From positions 1 to 64,000 of the forward strand of contig JAAMXY010002492.1 of the NCBI GenBank assembly GCA_019677205.1: a stretch of 64,000 nt of DNA, given 5' to 3'. Each line of letters begins with the position of its first letter. Within the stretch, counting starts at the first letter, position 1. Under the pieces are notes generated by a model. The model worked only from the letters and a program-made list of their open reading frames with translations, was not told where the DNA came from and did no database searches. This stretch comes from Pinguiococcus pyrenoidosus (taxonomy: Eukaryota > Sar > Pinguiophyceae > Pinguiochrysidales > Pinguiochrysidaceae). The position numbers were made by a program, and so were the translations under genes. Shown here in pieces: positions 1 through 11,114 of this stretch.

Positions 1-40
1 TCAGTTGGCTGTCTTTTAGAAGAAGAAGACATCACACAAA

Positions 41-64
41 CCTTGAGACCTTGAGACCTTGAGA
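41..64. repeat. octamer tandem repeat (CCTTGAGA x3)
   Basis: Three head-to-tail copies of CCTTGAGA are visible. They form a small microsatellite related in period (8 bp) to the larger array at 234-313. No coding function is seen. Confidence 0.8.
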
Positions 65-233
65 TAAGAGATGCCACGATTCCCACGATTCCAGACTGGC
101 AGCGGCGCCCATCCCGAAATCAGAAGGACAGACAAGCACCAAAAATCCAAAAGAGACTCGAAGCTTCAAGCACGCATCCCAGATCCAATGGATCCTTTGG
201 CCCACCTCGCGAGGCTCCTAGGCTACCTGGTAG

Positions 234-313
234 TTGAAGTCTTGAAGTCTCGAAGTCTTGAAGTCTCGAAGTCTTGAAGTCTTGAAGTCTTGAAGTCTTG
301 AAGTCTTGAAGTC
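234..313. repeat. octamer tandem repeat (TTGAAGTC x10)
   Basis: Ten perfect or near-perfect copies of TTGAAGTC lie in direct tandem; two copies carry TC in place of TT at the start. The short ORFs across it on both strands are low-complexity by-products. The period of 8 does not preserve a reading frame, so this is a satellite rather than a protein repeat. Confidence 0.92.
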
Positions 314-1036
314 TTCGTCGAACCCGACTCACGGCCAAGCTCGCTCGCGTGTTCCGAGGCCGTTGGCGGCGACGGTGCTTGGTGACGGACGGACGCGGCA
401 GCTGCTGCTGGTATGGGAGCGAAGACGTGGACGAGCTGGACGATCCTGCAAACTCCCGCGTGTCATGGCGGGATAAGGCCGACGGCAGCCGATTCGTTGA
501 GAGAATGGGGTATTCTCGACAAATTCTGGCGCAACGGTTACGGGAGGAATCAACAGCGGGCTTCCGTTGTGATCATTGGGCCCCAATCAGCCCGCCAAAA
601 GCTGTTGTCAGTGGGGTGATTTCCTGTCGATCCTTACGCCGATTGGCCACACCCGGCGGTTTCATGAACAGCTCCACCCTATGGCCAAAGAAGGGTCCTC
701 GATTTTCGCGCGCCTGCCAACCACATCGCCGAAACCCCAATGTTGCGGCGCCTCAACGCGGCCAGCACCTCAACGCCCATTGATTCCGAAGCCCCGCTGC
801 ATGAGGACCCGGCCCGTTGATTGACACAGCGATCTTGAGGCCCTTACACACCCGTGTCACAGCTGCGCAATGGTCCGCAGCCCGATTGTTCGCCGCACTG
901 ATTCAAACTGCCGTCCACCTTGCGTTTGGCTTGCACTGCGCCCGCTGGGCCCCGGATCCGCCAACTCTTGGGCACGGGCGCTCCCGCGTCTCGAGAAGGT
1001 GCCGACAGCAGCTCGTGGCCCCCGGCGTCCACCGCG
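314..1036. other. non-coding flank upstream of first gene
   Basis: Apart from the octamer arrays before it, this stretch holds only short ORFs with no recognisable protein signature and no matching splice structure. It probably contains the promoter and 5' UTR of the gene starting at 1037. No RNA gene was seen. Confidence 0.5.
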
Positions 1037-4000
1037 ATGGCGCTGGTGCAGGGCCTGCCGCACCGAGGCGCCAGCCCGCAGTTCTTGGAACGTCGCGCGC
1101 GGGTCAATGAGGAGTTCCTGTACCTGGTGCATCTCGTGCGCAAGGCCGAGGAGAGCAAGGAGGAAGCCACGGAGCAGAAGAGCCCACAGCTGTGGGGCCA
1201 GCTCAAGAGGGACAACTCCGGCCAGCTGTGGAAGACCGCCCACTTCGGCTCGTCGGAGAGCAACTTGGACGGCCTGCCGCCCATGCTGGGGTCTGCCACC
1301 TTCAGTGACTACCAGAGCTCGGTGTTCACCAGCTCGTGCCGGAGCGACTCCTTCTGGAGCGTCTCGGCCTCGTCCCTCGCCGTCGACAGCGAGGCGGCCG
1401 GGAGGGGCTCCTTCGTGGGCCTGTGTCCCAGCAATCGCGGGAGCTTCCGAGGTTTGTGCAGCTTTTCACGCGGCCTCCGTTGCCGACAGACCGTGTGACT
1501 CATCGCCAAACCCACACCAGAATCCTTCGACGGGCCGCGACTGCTCGACGACGACGATCCCTACCTCAGCACCATCCCGCAGTCGCCGGCCAACAGCAGC
1601 ACCCACTCGTCGAAGCGGCACTCCAGCCCGCTGGCGGGGCCTCCACGGGAACGCAGCAGGAGTCCGACCGAGGCACCGCCAGAGCTGACCTTGCCGCCGA
1701 CGCTGTCGCCGCCGGAGGATGACGAGATCGTCCCCGCGAACGTCGTGTCGGACACGGATTCCGAGCCGGCCGACCCGCCGAAGCTCCCTCGCGCCGGAGA
1801 AGAGGCCTTCTCCAGAGACTCCGTCGTGAGCACGTCGGAGCGCACCACCCTCATGCGCGTGTGGGAGCTGCCAGAGCTGCTGGCCAGCGGCCGCGCCACG
1901 AGCACCTCGGGCAACCAGGTCGGGGCGCGGAAGCCAATCCTGAGGAGAACGCGCCGCGCCACCCAGTTCGAGATGCGGGTGGCGGCCTATGCCGCAACTG
2001 CGGACGAAGAGAACAGGCCGTGGCTGGAGGACGTGCTCGGGGATGCCAGCAGGCGATCGGACTCGCGCAACGGGGCCGTGCATATGCGCAAGAGGAGTTC
2101 ACACACGCGCAGGACGGGCGATGTCAAGTCCCGACTCCGCTCGAGGACGCTCAAGCCATCCTGGGCGCCCGCTGGCGTCATCCAGCCGCCGCTGAACTGG
2201 GACTACGACATGACGCCAACGCTCAAGGCGTCCATCGGATCGAAGGAGTCCTGCGAGATCACCGCCGCCACCTCCTCGGAGGAGACGCCGTCCACCGAGG
2301 TGGAAGTGTGGGAGAACGCCTCGACGCCCTTGCCGGAGCCGGAGACTCCTGGATCGACGCAGGCGACGAAGGGCTCTCCGTCCGAGCTGAGCTCAGCGCG
2401 CAAGCGCTCCTCCCGCCGCCCGGGCATCTACCGACCCTTCGTGGGCATGAGAATCAAGCTGCCGGGGACGACGGACTCCTTCGAGCAGCGCGAGATCTAC
2501 GAGTCTCCGCAGCAGAGCGAGAGTGAGATTTCCGAAATCACCGCGAGGACGCGACTCAGCAAGGACGTCGAAAGTGATGGGGACCATTCCGACTTCTCCT
2601 TCTCGGACATTCACCAATGCAGCAAGACGAGCAAGGAGAGCATGTTCTCGCATGACAATCACATCGGCTCGTTCGAGTTGCAGAAGCGGGCGGCCAGCGA
2701 GCGCGAGCTTCAGCGGGGCCAACCAACGCAGATCATCACGCGCTTCCGATCCGAATCCGAGCTGAGCGAGTGGAAGCCAACCTGTCTTTCCGAGGAGGCT
2801 GCCCGCGCCGCCGCCATGTTCGGCGGCGAGGAGCTCAGAAAGAGCGTGAATGTCCGGAAGGAGGTGCTGCGGCGGGGCCGCAGCGAAAACTTTAAGAAGT
2901 CCGGTGCCCTCAGCCCTCGAAGCTCAGTGGCGGTCAACGAAAGGCATGGGAAAATGCCCAAGAGCAAGGCCGCATCCTTTCACTTCAAGACTGTCAAGAA
3001 GAGCCGGCCGAGAAGTCTGCCGATGCGCGCCAAGGGGTCCAAGTCGAAGAGGGTCTCCGCGAACGTGTTCGCTCGGACCTCCATGCGCCTGCTCGCCAAT
3101 GTGCGCTCGATCAGTGTCCAGGCGAGGCGGACGCCAAGCCCAATCCGGCGGAAGATCAAGTTCCAGCGGCTTTCGGACACACCCTTGCCACCCGCCAGCG
3201 ACGTCTGGGCACGGATCGGAGCCGAGGAAGTCGAGATTCCCGCTCCGCCGGTGCGGCAGGATTCTTCGTCCTCCAAGCGCGCCGGGCAGCGGATCACCAA
3301 GTCGCGCGAGCCGCGCAAGCAATCCAAGTGGGGTGCGCTGTGGACCGGCCGAAGCAGCAGGGGCAAGAAGGGTCGCCGGAAGCAGAAGCAGAAACAGCGG
3401 GGGACTTCCCGCGCAGATAGCTCCGATCACGGCGCGGCGACTGCGGAAAGTGCGCGGAGGGACCGTGACGCGGACACGAAGCGTTCCAGCAGCCCCCGGG
3501 GTCGCTCGCCGCTGTTACGAGTGCGATCGGAAGGGCGTCTCTTCGGCTCCTTCATGTCCAACAGCTCCATCGACGACAGCATCGAGATCGGCGTGAAAGC
3601 CGAAGCGAGTCTGCAAGAGCGGAGAAGCGCTGAAAGGGCCGCACGTCCCTTCAACCGCATGCGCCCTTCCATCGACAACATCGGGGAAGTTCCCCTGACG
3701 CCTGGCCTTGTGCGCCAGGCGAACATTGCGCGGCAGAAGCGGCGCCGGGCCAAGCAGCGTCAGCGACTTCAAGAGCGGCACTACGAGGAGCTCCGCGAGC
3801 AGTATGACCGCAGCCGAAGCGCCACCCCAGTGAAGACCTCACCAAGGACTGCGCGCATCGACGACTTGCATGTAAGGATCCCCCCGGTCGTCGGAGGTGC
3901 GGCGGAGGAGGAGGAAGCTCCCCACGAGGAGCACGCTCCGAATCTGTCGGCTTCTGACACGGGGGAGCTAGGCGTGCCGTCCTTCGATGTTGCGGAGGTC

Positions 4001-4918
4001 TACGCGGCGCTCAGGGATGCGGAGAGTGCGGCGGAGGACGAAAGAGTGGCCGATGTGGAGATGAGGCGGAGCTTCGAGGAGCACAGGCAATCCAACGAGC
4101 AAGGCTACGAAAGCTTCGGCCATCGGCTGGAATTCAGGGACACGGGAAGGCCAGGGTGGTACCGCTCGGCCGAGGGGAAGGCTCACCCCCACGAGGCAGG
4201 TCACCGATACGATCCACTGCGCGACGCGGAGAGTGAGCACGCCTCCGTCGACGGCCAAGGTGTCGACGATCAGCAGCAGAGGCAGTTCATCGCGAAGCTG
4301 ACGGAGCACCTGCAAAGCACGGTGGCCATGGAGAAGAGGATAGACGAGCGCGAATCCTTCTTCGAGCGACTCAACAAGGTGGCAACCGCGGACGTCTCGG
4401 CCCCACCTGCTCGCAGCGCTAGCGGTAGCACCGAGTACGCGGAGAGAAAGACGCGCACTTCGTCGTACACCAGCATGAACTCGCGGGAGAAGCGCGTGTC
4501 TTCGAGTGGCTCAAGGCTCTCCGAAATGAGGACGACCTTCGAGGAAACGAGCAGGTCGAACAGCGTCGTCAACACGCGAGAAGATCGGGTGTCGTCCAAT
4601 ACCTCCAGCATGTCAGACACGAGGAGAACCTTTGAAGAGTCAAGAAAGCCCTTCGTGGATTCGAGGAAGACCTTCGAGAACGCAAGGCAGGTCTTTGAGG
4701 GTGGAGAGGACGCAGGTGCATCAACAGCTACGCCGCCCGCGGCTAGCCCCAGCAAGGCCTTCGCGGATGCGAGGAAGGTCTTCGAAGGCCGCGGCACAGA
4801 TCAAGGCCAATCGGAGCAGCCGCCGGGGTATGTTGGTCCGAAGCTTCGTGACGGCCGAGCTGTGGGCAACCACGCGCCCTTGGATGCGCAACGTCTCGTC
4901 GAGGGACCAAGTCAATGA
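1037..4918 (+). CDS. large disordered Ser/Arg-rich repeat protein, unknown family
   Basis: There are two exons, 1037-1451 and 1521-4918, joined over a 69-nt GT-AG intron (1452-1520, phase 1), giving about 1270 residues. The ATG at 1037 has a good context (ACCGCGATGG); upstream in-frame codons lack an ATG. The protein is highly charged and rich in Ser, Arg, Glu and Pro, with basic patches (e.g. GKKGRRKQKQKQR) and no membrane segment. The middle has a basic coiled-coil-like stretch (QKRRRAKQRQRLQERHYEEL). The C-terminal quarter holds a duplicated block of about 26 residues (near 4478-4555 and 4570-4647), each ending in a TFEE motif. It runs into heptad-like units of the form F-x2-[AS]-R-[KQ]-x-F-E. 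I do not recognise a family. Disorder and the short F/R repeat suggest a scaffold or cytoskeletal/RNA-binding role, which is inference only. Confidence 0.8.
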
Positions 4919-5258
4919 ACGGAGATCGGAGGCTAGGAAAGGGCTGTGAGTGGTGTGCGCAAATGAGAAAATGATTGGACCGGGAAACTGGCCAAGAGTG
5001 ATGCAGGCTAGTAGTCTGGCCCAGCACCCTGTCAGAGAAGATATATCGAGAGGTGTGGTTCAAGGCGGCCACGGATTGAATGCGCACACCCAGAAGGTGC
5101 GGATTGGATCACGAGGCGGCCTAGGATACATGAATGGAATTGATTAAGCCTCTCAGTGAGGAGATATCCCTAGATTCGACGGGTGATTATTTAGTAGGCT
5201 GTCAAGAAACGTGCTGAAGAGGAGTCACGAATGTCTGCATGTTGTTTCTTAGTTTCCG
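4919..5258. other. convergent intergenic region
   Basis: This lies between the stop codons of the preceding plus-strand gene and the following minus-strand gene. Only short ORFs are present and no family is recognisable. It presumably holds both 3' UTRs and polyadenylation signals. Confidence 0.5.
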
Positions 5259-6946
5259 TCAGTGCGCAGACATCCCCCGCTGGTTCCTCATGTTCCAGTA
5301 CATTGCGAAGCCACCGATCAGCAGGGTGACGCCTAGAGCGACCATCCTGCTGCTCCCAAGTCCCTCCTCATTGAATGGAAAGTCGAGCAACGCCCCCGCC
5401 TCCCGCGCGAGTCTGCGGCGATGCCGGGTTGCCCGAGACGTGCCCTTGCGCCCAAGCCGCCTGCGATGATCCCCTAGGAGCTGCCAATCCGGTGCCAGAC
5501 TATCCTCGCCTTCGTACCATGTCGGGGGCCAGACAAATGCCTAGCGAGCGCACTTAGGAGGGATGCGGCAGCCGCAGCTCGCAGCGGACATGAAATGCCT
5601 TACCTGAAGGGAAGGATGGCGTGTCTCACCAGAGACCGCGTCCAGGATCCACCCGGCTCCGTAGATGCGCATGGTCCTCTCCCAATCGCTTTGGCAAAGG
5701 AGAATCTCGGGAGGATACTGCCGGATCAGGCGAAGGCCATTCTGCAGGAGCTGCTCCATGCCGATGTCGATGTTCGCGGGGGTCTTGCTCAGGTAACTAT
5801 GAATCACGCCGAAGCTTTCTTCGCCGTGACGAATCTGCTCGAGGAGGCCTTCCTTCCTGCTCAAGGTGATGGCTACGCTAATATAGAGGGGCAGCAGCGG
5901 ATGGCTGACCAGAAACGCGTCCCAGAGTCTCTCTGCGGTCTAGCATAGAGTAGAGACATAAAAACAGACCAAGAAGCAAAATAAACAAGTACGAGGAGGA
6001 TTGAGCGCGAGCGACGTTTCAGAAAGTGCATCGGGAGGGTTCTTCCGAGGAGGGGAAGCCGCATGCTTACCTCAAGCTCGGTCAAGTCGTGTGCAAACCA
6101 GGTCAAAATCCACGACAAGGCATAGAAAGGTTCCATCTTGACCCTTTCCAGCGTTCTCATATAGTCCACGTCCGCCAGGCGAAGCAGCGTGAAGAGGTAC
6201 CGCAGCAGCATCTCGACCTGCTTGAAGCTCGGCGCCATGCAATCCTTCAAGAACGTGCGCGAAAGCTTCTCCAGAACCGCGAAAGCGAGCTGGTCATCTC
6301 CCATCACGATCAACACGACCGCGGCGACGTCGTGAAACCCTTGGTAGTAGTGCAGATCCTCGTGAACGCCCATGAAGGCGTTCAGCAGGCGCATAAGCTT
6401 CTCTCTCTTCTCCTCCCGGCGCTTGCTCTTCCATCGCCGGAGGCTCTTGAAATGGTTCAGGCTGCGACTCACGTCCTTCTTCAGCTGCTCGGTGGAGTCA
6501 TTGGGCCGCGACGCCAGCAAGTTGTAGTTGAAGCCCAGCCCGTGCGTCTGGATCTTGTACTTGTTGATCCCCAGCAACTTGGGCCAGATCCGCTGGCGCA
6601 GACTCCGCGTCTGGAAGCCGCCAGGCTGATACGCCAGCTGCTGCAGCCGCTCAAAGGTCAGATCCGGCTGCTCGAGCTCGGTGGCCAGCCGCTTTTCCGC
6701 TTCCGTCGCTTCCGCTCGCTTTCGCTTCGCCGTGGAAGACACCTTGGGCGCTGCGCACAGCATCTGGTCGCCGTCGCAGGCTGTCTCTGTGGCTGCCGGC
6801 GCTCGGGAGCCCTCGCTGCCGCAGCTGTGCGTCTCGTGCGCCTCGTCATGAGTGGCCGGGCGGGGCTGCGCGCTCGAATCCGCCTCCGCCTGGTCGCTAG
6901 GATCCATACCACTCTTGCGCCTCCTGCGGCGGCGCCGAGAGGGCAT
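5259..6946 (-). CDS. TBC1D20: TBC1D20-like Rab GTPase-activating protein, C-terminally membrane-anchored
   Basis: Three exons: 6946-6071, 5939-5630 and 5473-5259. The introns are 131 and 156 nt, GT-AG, and phases agree; the product is about 466 residues. The first in-frame ATG is 6946. After an Arg-rich, acidic N-terminus, a TBC domain (about residues 100-360) reads as the TBC1D20/GYP8 subfamily, with RQRIWPKLLGI, DVSRSLNHF, LHYYQGFHDVA and ALSWILTWFAHDL. The spliced continuation RLWDAFLVSHPLLPLYI is diagnostic. IQxxxD finger: the Arg/Gln finger region is visible only as YYQGFHD. The last exon ends with one hydrophobic helix (MVALGVTLLIGGFAMYW) followed by MRNQRGMSAH. Such a tail anchor matches the ER location of animal TBC1D20, a GAP for Rab1/Rab18. 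It stimulates GTP hydrolysis on ER-Golgi Rabs. It diverges from the PDI gene. Confidence 0.9.
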
Positions 6947-7300
6947 CGAGGGACCTTTTGTGGCGCGGCGAAGTTCCACTGCAGGAGATGCTACGAGAAT
7001 TCTTGCGGAGTTGATCTGCTCTCCAGAATAGGTGCTAATATTCCTCTATCAAAGCGGAATATGGAAGAGACATGCACTGGGTGGAAAGGCGCTGAGACAC
7101 GGCAGAGGGCAGGATTGGCTCAAATCACCATTTTACTTTATAGAATAATATAGTCTATTATTAAGATTTCTGGATCTTTGAGAGTAAAAAAACTTTAAAA
7201 TTTCTTGATTTGAGCAAACATCTTTCGACGTCGAAACACGAGCTTTTGGCGCCGTTCGTTCTCTCTCCGTAGCCACAGTCTAGTCCAACAATCCAGTAGC
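6947..7300. promoter_or_regulatory. bidirectional promoter region, Rab GAP / PDI
   Basis: These 354 bp lie between two divergent start codons. An AT-rich block at about 7130-7205 (including ATAGAATAATATAGTCTATT) stands out from the GC-rich surroundings. TTTTGGCGCC lies at 7244-7253, 48 bp before the PDI ATG, and GTGGCGCGGCG near 6960 lies on the other side. Promoter function is inferred from position. Confidence 0.5.
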
Positions 7301-8556
7301 ATGGGCGTCCTCGGAGTCCGCGTACTGTTTCTCGCCGCTGGCGCGCTGGCGGCAACGGCGGAAGTGGTTCCACTGGTGCGTGCTGTACTCGGCGGAGCCC
7401 GGATCTTTCCGAAGCTTCGGGACTTACGCCACTGGCCGTCGTCATTTGCAGACGGATTCGAGCTTTGACAGCGTCGTTGTGCCGGATACACCCGCATTTG
7501 TGGAGGTGCGTCTCCTGGAGAGCTTCAGAGACCGTGGTATAGGGAGCTTGGGGGCCGCTCACCTGCCACCTTCGGTACCGCAATTAGTTCTACGCACCTT
7601 GGTGCGGGCACTGCAAGAACCTTGCGCCGGCCTGGGAGATGCTCGGGAACGCCTACGGCAGCTCGGACAACGTGGTCATCGCGAAAGTGGACGCCACGGA
7701 GAACCAGGCCTTGGCGAGCAAGTATGAGGTGGGCGGGTTCCCCACGCTGCTCTTCTTCCCCGAAGGGCCGGACGGGGGCCACGAGAAGTACAACGGCGGC
7801 CGCAGTGCGGAGGATCTGGTCGGCTTCGTGAACGACAAGACGGGGCTCACGGGGAAAATCAAGGTTCCCAAGGATTCTGTGACCGTGCTGGACGAGACGA
7901 ACTTCTCGGCCATTGGGCTCGACACGTCTGCCCATCGTCTCGTTGAGTTCTACGCCCCTTGGTGTGGCCACTGCAAGAAGCTTGCGCCCACGTACTCGGA
8001 AGTCGCCAAAATCTACGAGTCGGAGACGGACGTCGTCATCGCAAAGGTCGACGCGACGGAGAATAATGACTTGGCGTCACAGTACGGCGTCTCCGGCTAT
8101 CCCACGCTCAAGTTCTTCCCAAAGGGCTCGACCGAGCCCGAGCCCTACGAGAAAGGCCGCAGCGTGGAGGACTTCGTCGAATTCATCAACGAGCGTGCTG
8201 GCAAGCACTACACAGCGCAGGGCACCCTGAAGGCGACGGCGGGGCGCATTCCTGAGCTAGATGCATATTTGGAGGAGCTTAGCCAGGTCACGCAGGAGAA
8301 CATCGAGAAGGCTCGAGAGATGCTCGCCGGCATCGACGAGACGATGGCGGAGACGGGGAAGCACTATCTGAAAGCTATGGAGAAGATTGTGGCCTCCGGC
8401 ACCGACTACGTGGATACCGAGATCAAGCGCCTGAACAAGATGCTGTCTTCGAGCAAGTCGCTTTCGCCTGCGAAGAAGGTCCTCTTCCAGGTTCGACGGA
8501 ACATCCTTTCCGCATTCAAGGGGAAGGAAGCGAAGAGTGGCAGCGAAGAGCTCTGA
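7301..8556 (+). CDS. protein disulfide isomerase, two thioredoxin domains plus ERp29-like tail
   Basis: Three exons: 7301-7375, 7452-7505 and 7588-8556. The introns are 76 and 82 nt and both phases are 0; the product is 365 residues. Residues 1-20 form a signal peptide (MGVLGVRVLFLAAGALAATA). Two thioredoxin domains follow, each with the active site WCGHCK (Cys49/Cys52 and Cys169/Cys172) and the cis-Pro loop (GGFPTLLFF, SGYPTLKFF). A helical C-terminal domain of about 115 residues resembles the ERp29c/D domain of plant and algal PDI-D (PDIL2-1) proteins. The enzyme forms, breaks and isomerises disulfides of secreted proteins in the ER. The protein ends in SEEL rather than KDEL/HDEL, so its retention signal is either non-canonical or absent. 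Confidence 0.95.
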
Positions 8557-8736
8557 GCCCGCCCGGAGCTCGAAACCGAGACTGCTTCTTTTGCTTCGTC
8601 GTCGACTTCTTCTTTCGCACGAGAAGCCAGACGGCGCGCCTCAGTCACTCTCCAACAACGCAGAAGCAGAAAGAATAAAACTTGACATCTCAGGAGCCAA
8701 AGTCATCTGATACTACGCGTGCCCGGGATAATGCGC

Positions 8737-10841
8737 CTACAGGCGTCTGCGCTGGAGCATCCTCGGTCTACGTCCACGCTCCTCTTGGCACAGAAGCTCT
8801 TCCAAGTCCGCCGGGCTGAAGCTGTCACCTAAGCGAGGAGAGACGCCCGGGCTGTGGGAAATCCGCGACTCCTGCTCCTCAGCTGCGATCCTCTCGATGG
8901 TGAGCACGTCGTTGTTGTCTGAGCCGGTGCTTCCCGTCAAACGAAGCTCGTTCCCAAACGCGCCGCGGTGCTGGGATCCTGGGCCCAGGGATGACAGCGA
9001 CGTCAGCCGCCTCCTCCCAGACGGCGGCAGCGGCGAAGTGGGACGGGGACTCCTTGGGACCGTGCTGCTCAGCTCGGTGAATCCATCCTCGTTGAAGCGA
9101 TTGCTCAGGACGTCCCGCGCCAACTGCACGACTGCGCGGTCCCCCGCTGCTTTCTCGAGAGCGTCCGGATTGACCACCAGCGCGAGGGTGTGCTGCCCGC
9201 CTGCCGCGACCTTCACGACGACACTGTCCCGCAGGATCTCCGGGCTCAGCGACGCAACCAAGGAGAGGTTGCTCGACGACTCCAAGTCTCCTTTGCCCAG
9301 GCGCCCGTAGTCACCTCTACCGCAGGTATACACATGGCCTCCGGAAGCCAGAAAGACACTGTGCGTCCCGCCCAGGGAGACGTCCTCAACTCGCGGCGGG
9401 AGGTCGAAGTGCCCGGATCCCGCTGATTCGGGCTCCTCGTCGCCGCTGTCCTGCGCCTGCGCCCGCCTGGTTATGGGAATCGGTAGGACGTGGGGAAGCC
9501 GGGTGTCCTTCTCGTCATTCAAGCCCAGTCGCCCGTACTCTCCCCGACCCGCCATGAGGACGCTCCCGTGTCGAGTCAAGAAGGCAGTGTGCCAGCCCCC
9601 GGCGGCAACTCGATCAACGGCGCGGCCCAAGCCTTCGACGAAGGGGCCCCCGCCGCATCCAAGACCCGACGCCGTGACCTCCCTGGGCGCGCTGACCCCA
9701 GCCTGCGGACCGTCGGCAGCAGACGGGCGCATCAGAGGTGCTCTAGCCCAAGTGCACGAGTTTCGCAACGCACCTTCCATCCACGAGATCTGCCGAGGCC
9801 GAGCACCCCGTACTCCTCATTCCCCCAAGCAAAGCACCGGCCGCTCCGCAGGACGGCCAACGTGTGGAACGCGCCGCATGCAATCGAGATTGCGGGATCT
9901 TCCGAGGACACCGGGAGCAGTGTGACCTCGACCGGCACTTCCAAGCCGCGCATCTTGCCCATCTTCATGGGCCCTTTCTTCAGGTCCCCGCTGCTGAACG
10001 CCACGTGCGGCAGATCCTCAAGGTTGTTGATCCAGGACTGCGCCAGGCCCAGCTGCCCGCTATCCGCGCGGCCCCAGGCGAACACGCGGCCATCCTTGCT
10101 CACTGCTCCCGAGTGCTGTCCGCCACAGCTGATGTGCACGAGCTCCGGGATCGCGTCCGGCCCTCCAACCTCCGAGCTCGTCAAGTCTTCCGCGCTGTCG
10201 CGGCGGGTCCGACTCCACACCAGGGGTCCTGGCTCGGCCACAAGGCGCCTCCGAACGGCCTCGAAGCCCCTCCCAAGTTGCCCGTAGGACGCTTCGCCCC
10301 AGGTGAACATGGCGCCATCGTTGGTAAGCGCCGCCGAGTGGATTCCCCCCGCGCTGATCATGGAGCATTCCTCTTCCAGCGCGGCAATCTCCCGCGGCGC
10401 CGTCAAGCTGGAGAAGTCGCCGTGGCCCAGCTGGCCACACTTGCCCCATCCCCAGGACAACACCTTTCCCGACGAGGTGAGCGCCATGCTGTGGCGCGAG
10501 CCGCACGAGAGCATCTTGATCGGGACGCCCGTGAAGGCCGGCACCACCGTGGGCACGGATTCGAACGGATGGCTTTGCAATCGGGAGGCGATCTCGTCTT
10601 CGTCATCCTCCTAAAACGCCACGAAAAGCAATTGTACACACAAAAACATTCATAGGGAAGGAAGCAGAGCCGAGCGCCATGAGATTTCTTTTCGGCGGCA
10701 GAATCAAGAGAGAGATACACAAGAGCGTTTGGATACCGGCCGAGTTTCGATGCTGGGAAAGACGGCAGGATCGTGCAGCCCCAGCTGCCCGTCGCGGTTT
10801 GAGCCCCAGGCATACACCGTGTATGCGGCAGACTGCACCAT
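8737..10841 (-). CDS. RCC1-repeat (beta-propeller) protein
   Basis: Three exons: 10841-10737, 10610-9774 and 9702-8737. The introns are 126 and 71 nt, phase 0; the product is 635 residues. The ATG at 10841 (GCCATGG context) was chosen because the first propeller blade (YAWGSNRDGQLGL) begins directly after it. At least six RCC1 repeats can be read, with signatures such as SWGWGKCGQLGHGD, TWGEASYGQLGRG, AWGRADSGQLGL and AWGNEEYGVLGLG before the second intron, and MAGRGEYGRLGLND and TCGRGDYGRLGKGD after it. A Ser/Pro-rich, charged C-terminal tail of about 150 residues follows. RCC1 proteins act as Ran exchange factors, as E3-linked modules or as plain scaffolds. The long tail and the lack of a recognisable HECT or FYVE domain leave the role open. 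Confidence 0.9.
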
Positions 10842-11114
10842 GGCGTCACGCGGTGGGGGAAGTGCTGTCAGATGCGAAGATCGCAGCGCAAACTTCACAA
10901 GCTTTCCAAACTTCGGCGCAAACGTCCTCAAGATTCCCACGCCCGCATGTAACGGGGGAGGGGAGAACGTGCTGGGCGGCGATGCGCGATGCGAGAGCGC
11001 CCCGTTGCAGAGACACTCCATGCGCCTACGCTTCATGACAAGGCATGGTGCGGTTACCAAGGATCCAGTGTGTGGGAAAAGGCCGGTGCTTTTGCGGAGG
11101 CAGAAGGAGCTGCT

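Noticed and set aside
234-313. Possible CRISPR or telomeric array
   Set aside because: The octamers have no spacers and do not match known telomere repeats; the window is internal to a contig-like gene-dense region.
6026-7153. 375-residue plus-strand ORF opposite the Rab GAP
   Set aside because: Antisense to the TBC domain exon and continues through its intron; no motif.
9703-9773. A 31-nt intron in the RCC1 gene using the nearer AG
   Set aside because: That acceptor breaks frame; the 71-nt intron to CCGCAG keeps phase 0 and matches the usual size.
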